Below, one piece after another: positions 14,828 to 19,202 of a stretch of 19,202 bases of DNA. A program made the position numbers and the translations under genes. The stretch comes from JAWLFY01 sp041685355 (GTDB lineage Bacteria; Planctomycetota; Planctomycetia; Pirellulales; Pirellulaceae), in assembly GCA_041685355.1 (NCBI GenBank), contig JAWLFY010000098.1:1-19202 (forward strand). Direction: 5' to 3'. Below the pieces are notes generated by a model that was not told the origin of the DNA, did not search any database, and saw only the letters and a list, made by a program, of their open reading frames with translations. Position 1 is the stretch's first letter; every line of letters starts with the position of its first letter.

Positions 14828-17800
14828 GTGGCGGTGATACCCCCCGTGGAACTGCAAACGTTTTTTGGTGCTGACCGCCCGCCGCGGGATCACTTCGTCG
14901 CGATCCTCGATCACTGGGCGAATCGACGCGGCGACAAGCCGGCGTACCTGTTCACCGATGGGGAATCGGCGGAGCAGGGTTTGACCTACGGTGAGCTGTG
15001 GAGTCAGGTCCGCGGATTGGCGGGGTATCTGCAAGGGAGATGCGGGATCCGGCCGGGCGATCGGGTGTTGCTGCTCTATCCCCCCGGTCTCGATTTCGTG
15101 ATCGGGTTTTACGCATGCCACGCGGCCGGGGCGATCGCGGTCCCGGCGTTCCCACCGCGGCGGAACCGCAAGGCGTCTCGGATCCGATCGATCGTCGTCG
15201 ATGCGGACGTCCGTTGGGCGTTGTCGACCCGCTCGGTCGTGGAGCAGTTGACCGGGGACGAGCGGCACGAGGATCTGACCGGGGTACAGTTACTCGGCAC
15301 CGACCACCCTTCGATCCGCGACCGGAGTCATTGGCGAGCCCCGAACCTGCGTCCCGAGTCGTTGGGCGTGCTGCAGTACACTTCGGGGTCGACCGGTTCG
15401 CCGAAGGGAGTGATGCTGACCCACGGGAACCTCGTGGCGAACAGCGAGATCATTTGGCGGGCGTTCGAGACTTCCCCCGAAACGATCGGGTTGTCGTGGT
15501 TGCCGACGTATCACGACATGGGATTGGTGGGGGGCATTTTGATGCCGATGTTTCTCGGCCGTCCGAACGTATTGATGAGCCCGATGACGTTTTTGCAGCG
15601 TCCGGCGCGGTGGCTGCAAGCGATCTCGCAGTACCGCGTGACGGTCAGCGGCGGGCCGAACTTCGCCTACCAGCTGTGCGTCGACAAGATCGACGACGAG
15701 GAGCTCGAGGGGGTCGACCTGTCGACTTTCGAGATCGCGTTCAACGGGGCCGAGCCGATTCGCGCGTCGACGCTCGAGGAGTTCACCCGCCGCTTCGCCC
15801 CGTACGGTTTCCGCCACCGCTCCCATCTGCCCTGTTACGGGATGGCGGAGACGACGTTGTTGGTCACCGGCGGTCCGAGCGAGCGGCGGCCGATCATGAC
15901 CGCGTTCGACGGGCCGGGGCTCGACCAAAAGGTCGTCCGCCCGGTGGCGGCCGGCGAGACCAACTCGCGGACCCTCGTCGGGTGTGGGGGCGTGATCAAG
16001 GGAGAGCGGGTCGAGATCGTCGACCCTGACACGCGCGAAAAATTGCCGGCGGACGTGATCGGCGAAATTTGGGTGCAAAGCCCCTCGGTCGGCCGCGGGT
16101 ATTGGCAGCGGCGGGATGAGTCACGGAGGACGTTCGACGCGATGACCGACGACGGAGACGGTCCGTTCCTGAGAACCGGGGACTTGGGATTTATGTTCGA
16201 CGGACAACTTTATGTGTCCGGCCGGATCAAAGACATGATCGTCGTGCGGGGGGTCAACCGATACCCGCAAGACATCGAGGGGACGGTCGAGCACGCTTCC
16301 GACGTCGTCCAAGCGGGCGCGGTCGCCGCGTTCGCGATGAACCACGAGGACCGCGAGCAGTTGGTCATCGTGGCGGAAGCGATCCGTCGCCGCGACCTCG
16401 ACTGGGACCGAGAGCTTCAAGCGATCCGCCGGGCGGTGACCGAGGAGCATGAGCTTCCGCCCGACGCGGTCTATCTGGTCCGAAACAGTTCGGTGCCGAA
16501 GACGAGCAGCGGGAAGATCCAGCGGCACGCGTGTCTGCACGCGGTCCGCGACGAGTCGCTGAAACTGATCGCCAAGTGGGTCCGCTGGGAGGAATCGGGG
16601 ACCGTAGCGAAACCGGGGGGCGCCGCCCCGATGATGCGGGCCGCCGCCGCCGCCGCGGGGGAGGACGACGGGGAGTGCGATGCCGACGCGGCCATCGTCG
16701 CGGCGATCGAGCACCACGTTCGCCGGATCGCCGGCGAGCGGGCCGGCGACCTCTCGCCGGGGACCAACATCGTTCTGGATCTGGGCCTCGACAGTCTCGA
16801 GAGGCTGGAAATCGCAAGAAACCTCGAGCGGACCTTTGGGGGACGGTTTCCTGAACAGGTGCTCGACGAGATCGAGACGATCGGCCAGACGGCCTTGGCG
16901 ATCGAGCGGTACTTGCCCCCCGGTGCCCCGGATCGTGCCGCAAAATTGCTCGCCGGCATCGCGGCCGGTCCCGATGCCGACAGCGGTGCGGTCCGCGCCT
17001 TCGAAGCCGATTCCCGGCCGGCGGTCGAGCCGGAGGATCGGATCGAGCAATTCGCCGAGTACCGCCGGTTGAAGGCGACGATGCAGCAAATGCAGGTCAC
17101 GGGCGTCCCCAACCCGTACTTCACGGTGCACGAATCGGTGGTCAACAGCCACACGCGGGTCGGCGGCCGCGACCTGATCAGTTTTGCCAGCTACAACTAT
17201 CTCGGGTTGAGCGGCCACCCGGAGGTCACCGAGGCGGCGGCCGAAGCGGTGCGGCGTTACGGGACGAGCGTCTCGGCGAGCCGCTTGGTGTCAGGCGAAA
17301 AACCGATCCACGGGGAACTGGAGCGGACGATCGCCGGGTGGGTCGGCGTCGACGCGGCGATCACGATGGTCGGCGGGCACTCGACCAACGAGACCACGAT
17401 CGGACACCTGGTGGGCAGCGGCGACCTGATCTTGCACGACGCGCTCGCGCACAACAGCATCGTGCAGGGGGCGCTCTTGTCAGGGGCCCGTCGGCGACCG
17501 TTCCCGCACAACGATTTTGAGGCCCTCGATCGGATGCTCGCCGAGATCCGCCATCAGTACCGCCGGGTGCTGGTCATCGTCGAAGGGGTTTACAGCATGG
17601 ACGGCGATTTCGCGGACGTCCCCGCGTTCGTCGAGGTCAAACGTCGGCACCGGGCGTTGCTGATGGTCGATGAGGCCCACAGCTTCGGGACGATGGGCGC
17701 GAGCGGTCGCGGCATCGCCGAGCATTTCGGGATGGACGCTCGCGACGTCGACATTTGGATGGGGACGCTCAGCAAGGCGGCCGCCTCGTGTGGCGGTTAC

Positions 17801-18256
17801 ATCGCCGGCTCGCACGCGTTGGTCGAGTTCCTCCGCTACACCGCCCCCGGGTTCGTCTTCAGCGTCGGGATGCCGCCGGCGCAGGTCGCCGCGGCGATCG
17901 CCGCGATCGGGGTCTTGGATCGCGAGCCCGAGCGGATCGAACGCCTCCGCCAACGGAGCGAGCTGTTTTTGTCGCTCTGCCGCCGCGAAGGACTCGACAC
18001 CGGCGACAGCGGGGGGACGCCAGTGGTTCCGGTGATCACCGGGAACTCGATGGTGGCGTTGCGTCTGTCGAACCGGCTGAAGTCGGACGGGATCAACGTC
18101 CAACCGATCCTGTACCCCGCGGTCGACGAATCAGCCGCCCGGTTGAGATTCTTCATCACGTCCGAGCATTCCGAGTCGGACATTCGCGAAACGGTCGAGA
18201 AGACGGCGAACCACCTCGCCGAACTTCGTTTCGACGCCGTGGCGACGACCGGCTGA
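14828..18256 (+). CDS. Trifunctional fatty acyl-AMP ligase / acyl carrier protein / alpha-oxoamine synthase
   Basis: This 1142-residue fusion has three complete modules. Residues 1-590 are a fatty acyl-AMP ligase: LQYTSGSTGSPKGVMLTHG (184-200), SGGPNFAYQLC, FNGAEPIRAST, LPCYGMAETT, RTGDLG (D452), GRIKDMIVVRGVNRYPQDIE and SGKIQR with catalytic K563. Residues about 617-700 are a carrier protein whose phosphopantetheine serine is S656 in LDLGLDSLE. Residues about 745-1140 are a PLP-dependent alpha-oxoamine synthase: ISFASYNYLGLSGHPEV, SASRLVSGEKPIHGELE, H875, MVDEAHSFG (D948, H951) and MGTLSKAAASCGGY with PLP lysine K983. Inferred reaction: fatty acid plus ATP gives acyl-AMP, transfer to the carrier thiol, then decarboxylative condensation with an amino acid to release an alpha-amino ketone. 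With serine this would be a 3-ketosphinganine-like lipid, but the amino acid is not readable from sequence. Start: GTG 14828, because an in-frame TGA (14822-14824) lies just upstream and no ATG is available. The product probably stays cytoplasmic, as no signal peptide or membrane segment is seen. Confidence 0.92.
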   Translation: MAVIPPVELQTFFGADRPPRDHFVAILDHWANRRGDKPAYLFTDGESAEQGLTYGELWSQVRGLAGYLQGRCGIRPGDRVLLLYPPGLDFVIGFYACHAAGAIAVPAFPPRRNRKASRIRSIVVDADVRWALSTRSVVEQLTGDERHEDLTGVQLLGTDHPSIRDRSHWRAPNLRPESLGVLQYTSGSTGSPKGVMLTHGNLVANSEIIWRAFETSPETIGLSWLPTYHDMGLVGGILMPMFLGRPNVLMSPMTFLQRPARWLQAISQYRVTVSGGPNFAYQLCVDKIDDEELEGVDLSTFEIAFNGAEPIRASTLEEFTRRFAPYGFRHRSHLPCYGMAETTLLVTGGPSERRPIMTAFDGPGLDQKVVRPVAAGETNSRTLVGCGGVIKGERVEIVDPDTREKLPADVIGEIWVQSPSVGRGYWQRRDESRRTFDAMTDDGDGPFLRTGDLGFMFDGQLYVSGRIKDMIVVRGVNRYPQDIEGTVEHASDVVQAGAVAAFAMNHEDREQLVIVAEAIRRRDLDWDRELQAIRRAVTEEHELPPDAVYLVRNSSVPKTSSGKIQRHACLHAVRDESLKLIAKWVRWEESGTVAKPGGAAPMMRAAAAAAGEDDGECDADAAIVAAIEHHVRRIAGERAGDLSPGTNIVLDLGLDSLERLEIARNLERTFGGRFPEQVLDEIETIGQTALAIERYLPPGAPDRAAKLLAGIAAGPDADSGAVRAFEADSRPAVEPEDRIEQFAEYRRLKATMQQMQVTGVPNPYFTVHESVVNSHTRVGGRDLISFASYNYLGLSGHPEVTEAAAEAVRRYGTSVSASRLVSGEKPIHGELERTIAGWVGVDAAITMVGGHSTNETTIGHLVGSGDLILHDALAHNSIVQGALLSGARRRPFPHNDFEALDRMLAEIRHQYRRVLVIVEGVYSMDGDFADVPAFVEVKRRHRALLMVDEAHSFGTMGASGRGIAEHFGMDARDVDIWMGTLSKAAASCGGYIAGSHALVEFLRYTAPGFVFSVGMPPAQVAAAIAAIGVLDREPERIERLRQRSELFLSLCRREGLDTGDSGGTPVVPVITGNSMVALRLSNRLKSDGINVQPILYPAVDESAARLRFFITSEHSESDIRETVEKTANHLAELRFDAVATTG

Positions 18257-18315
18257 TTCGCCGACGCGGCCGATGAGGTCGGCCCGAACGATCCCTCCGG
18301 ATTGACCCGCAGCAC

Positions 18316-18343
18316 TTGCGATGCGTCTGCCTGACTCTAGAAT
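18316..18343 (+). promoter_or_regulatory. Candidate sigma-70-like promoter for the small gene
   Basis: TTGCGA (18316-18321) and TAGAAT (18338-18343) are separated by 16 bp and lie about 65 bases before the TTG start at 18410. The gap between the fusion gene and the small gene (18257-18409) holds little else, and no terminator hairpin with a T-run is seen in it. Confidence 0.35.
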
Positions 18344-18395
18344 CGAGGGTGGCGTTTCGAGTCGTCACGGTGCGGCTTGGCGGCCTACCCAACTC

Positions 18396-18401
18396 AAGGA
18401 G
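18396..18401 (+). promoter_or_regulatory. Strong ribosome binding site of the small gene
   Basis: AAGGAG lies 8 bases before the TTG codon at 18410. It is the best Shine-Dalgarno match seen in the window and fixes the start at 18410 rather than at the in-frame TTG at 18377, which has none. Confidence 0.75.
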
Positions 18402-18409
18402 AAATCGCG

Positions 18410-18592
18410 TTGCTTACTGAGTCCACCGTCGAGCAGATGTTTCGCAGTCTGATGAGCGATCCCGGTCGGGATGAGAACACGTTCGACAAGGCGGAGGAGC
18501 TACTCGAGGAAGAGCTTCGCCCCGAAAGCCCGCTTCGGCATCGCCTGTCGGTCGAGCTCGAAGAGTTACGGGCGCTCGCAACGAAAAGCTGA
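18410..18592 (+). CDS. Small charged helical protein of unknown function
   Basis: This is a 60-residue protein, not recognised. It begins (M)LTESTVEQMFRSLMSDPG and has a highly acidic middle (FDKAEELLEEELRPESP) and a C-terminal helix-like RLSVELEELRALATKS. It is mostly predicted helix, with no cysteine, no signal peptide and no membrane segment, so it is probably a small soluble cytoplasmic protein. The start is TTG, supported by AAGGAG 8 bases upstream. It lies 153 bp after the FAAL fusion gene on the same strand and has its own candidate promoter, so it may be expressed separately. Pairing with the fusion enzyme as an accessory protein is possible but is only inferred from position. Confidence 0.72.
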   Translation: MLTESTVEQMFRSLMSDPGRDENTFDKAEELLEEELRPESPLRHRLSVELEELRALATKS

Positions 18593-18616
18593 ATCGTCGC
18601 TCGACACGCAGCCAAC

Positions 18617-18650
18617 AAAAAACGACCGCGGCACGCTCGGGCCGCGGTCG
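18617..18650 (-). terminator. Intrinsic terminator of the beta-barrel gene
   Basis: A perfect 10-bp stem, CGACCGCGGC (18623-18632) with GCCGCGGTCG (18641-18650), has an 8-base loop. The six A residues at 18617-18622 become a T-run immediately after the hairpin on the - strand. This is the classic rho-independent form for the gene ending at 18717. On the + strand no T-run follows, so it would serve the small gene less well. Confidence 0.8.
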
Positions 18651-18656
18651 ACGGGG

Positions 18657-18693
18657 AAACCGAATTCGGCGGTTTGACGAAGTTATCGTCAAA
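18657..18693. other. Two overlapping short hairpins upstream of the terminator
   Basis: AAACCG/CGGTTT (18657-18662 with 18670-18675) and TTTGACGA/TCGTCAAA (18673-18680 with 18686-18693) are perfect inverted repeats. They share three bases, so both cannot form fully at once. They lie in the 3' untranslated region of the beta-barrel gene. Confidence 0.5.
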
Positions 18694-18716
18694 ACCCTGG
18701 GGGGATTCGGTCGGGG

Positions 18717-19202
18717 TTACCGGTTCAGCTCGATCCCGAAGGTGGCCCCGACCAATAGCACGTCCTGGTCGTTGCTGCCGCCGTTGATAAGCGTCCCGTC
18801 GCCACCCCGCCAAACCCCGCGGGCCATGTGGATCACCTGGAATCCGCTGCGGACCGCGATCATCTTGGTGAGCTGGTATCCGATCTCGCCCCGCACGTCG
18901 TACCCGACCATGAACTCGTCGTTCCGGCTGTACACCGGCGGGTCCTTCTCCTCGACGATCGCCTCCAGTGGGGCACCGATTTCGACCACGTTGTCTTCGA
19001 AGTCGTAGATGAAGGTGTCCCGCAACGTCTGGGAACGGGTCGACTGCCAGTTCCCTCCGGTGAACGCCTTGAACTGGCCGCTGAACAGGAAGCGGTCGCG
19101 GTACTTGAAGTACCGGAACCCGATCTGGGCCGCGATCATCTCGTTTTCGGTGATCGCTTGGTTCGTGGTCACCCGTTCGGCAGCCCCCTCGAACAGCGGA
19201 TC
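18717..19202 (-). CDS. C-terminal part of a probable outer-membrane beta-barrel protein (cut by window end)
   Basis: The frame runs from the window edge (DPLFEGAAERVTTNQAI at its first visible residues) to the stop at 18717, about 161 residues. It shows alternating polar/hydrophobic strands typical of a barrel: MIAAQIGFRYFKYRDRFLFSGQFKAFTGG, FMVGYDVRGEIGYQLT, IAVRSGFQVIHMARG and a last strand VLLVGATFGIELNR. The pattern resembles the BBP7-like outer-membrane barrels common in planctomycetes, which is a family-level guess. A GTG at 19172 is only an internal codon, because the frame continues upstream without a stop. The 5' end is outside the window. It converges with the small gene at 18410-18592, and a good intrinsic terminator follows. 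Confidence 0.7.
   Translation of the reverse strand, partial: DPLFEGAAERVTTNQAITENEMIAAQIGFRYFKYRDRFLFSGQFKAFTGGNWQSTRSQTLRDTFIYDFEDNVVEIGAPLEAIVEEKDPPVYSRNDEFMVGYDVRGEIGYQLTKMIAVRSGFQVIHMARGVWRGGDGTLINGGSNDQDVLLVGATFGIELNR

Noticed and set aside
1..19202. tRNA, rRNA, insertion sequence or prophage genes
   Set aside because: No cloverleaf, rRNA-like segment, transposase or integrase motif was recognised by eye on either strand. A tool-based scan could still find a short RNA.

Overview
The window is GC-rich and looks like a planctomycete chromosome, most likely from a Pirellulaceae-type relative. The main clues are a giant secreted PVC-type dehydrogenase with a C-terminal CxxCH haem domain, the remnant of another such gene joined to a DUF1080 domain, a probable outer-membrane beta-barrel of planctomycete type, and weak or absent Shine-Dalgarno sites at most starts. 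This placement rests on protein families recognised by eye. No database search was possible.

Left part (1-8442). A decayed + strand gene (about 82-819) has lost both ends. All other genes here are on the - strand. Read in their own direction they are: the PVC-type dehydrogenase (8442 to 4996), a sodium/calcium exchanger-family transporter (4922 to 3621), moaE (3454 to 2876), moaA (2872 to 1883) and an MDR-family oxidoreductase (1816 to 791). moaE and moaA are 3 bp apart and supply two steps of molybdopterin synthesis. moaC and moaD are not in the window.

Middle (8443-11812). A divergent intergenic region carries six 18-bp tandem repeats. It is followed by a + strand pair, an acyltransferase-3 membrane protein and a Sua5/TsaC threonylcarbamoyl-AMP synthase, which overlap by one base. 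About 630 bp without a gene then holds an interspersed repeat cluster: two identical 100-bp copies, a diverged copy and a strong stem-loop.

Right part (11813-19202). A large secreted right-handed beta-helix protein with a C-terminal SGNH-type hydrolase domain (- strand) faces away from the most interesting gene. That gene encodes a 1142-residue FAAL-ACP-alpha-oxoamine synthase fusion (14828-18256, +). In one chain it has everything needed to activate a fatty acid, hold it on a carrier protein and condense it with an amino acid into a long-chain alpha-amino ketone. A 60-residue small gene follows, with its own good ribosome binding site. The window closes with the C-terminal part of a beta-barrel gene (- strand) and its intrinsic terminator.

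A recurring theme is short tandem duplication. Arrays inside genes have units of 6, 15 or 18 bp, all multiples of three. The two arrays with a 16-bp unit lie outside coding sequence or across a stop codon.
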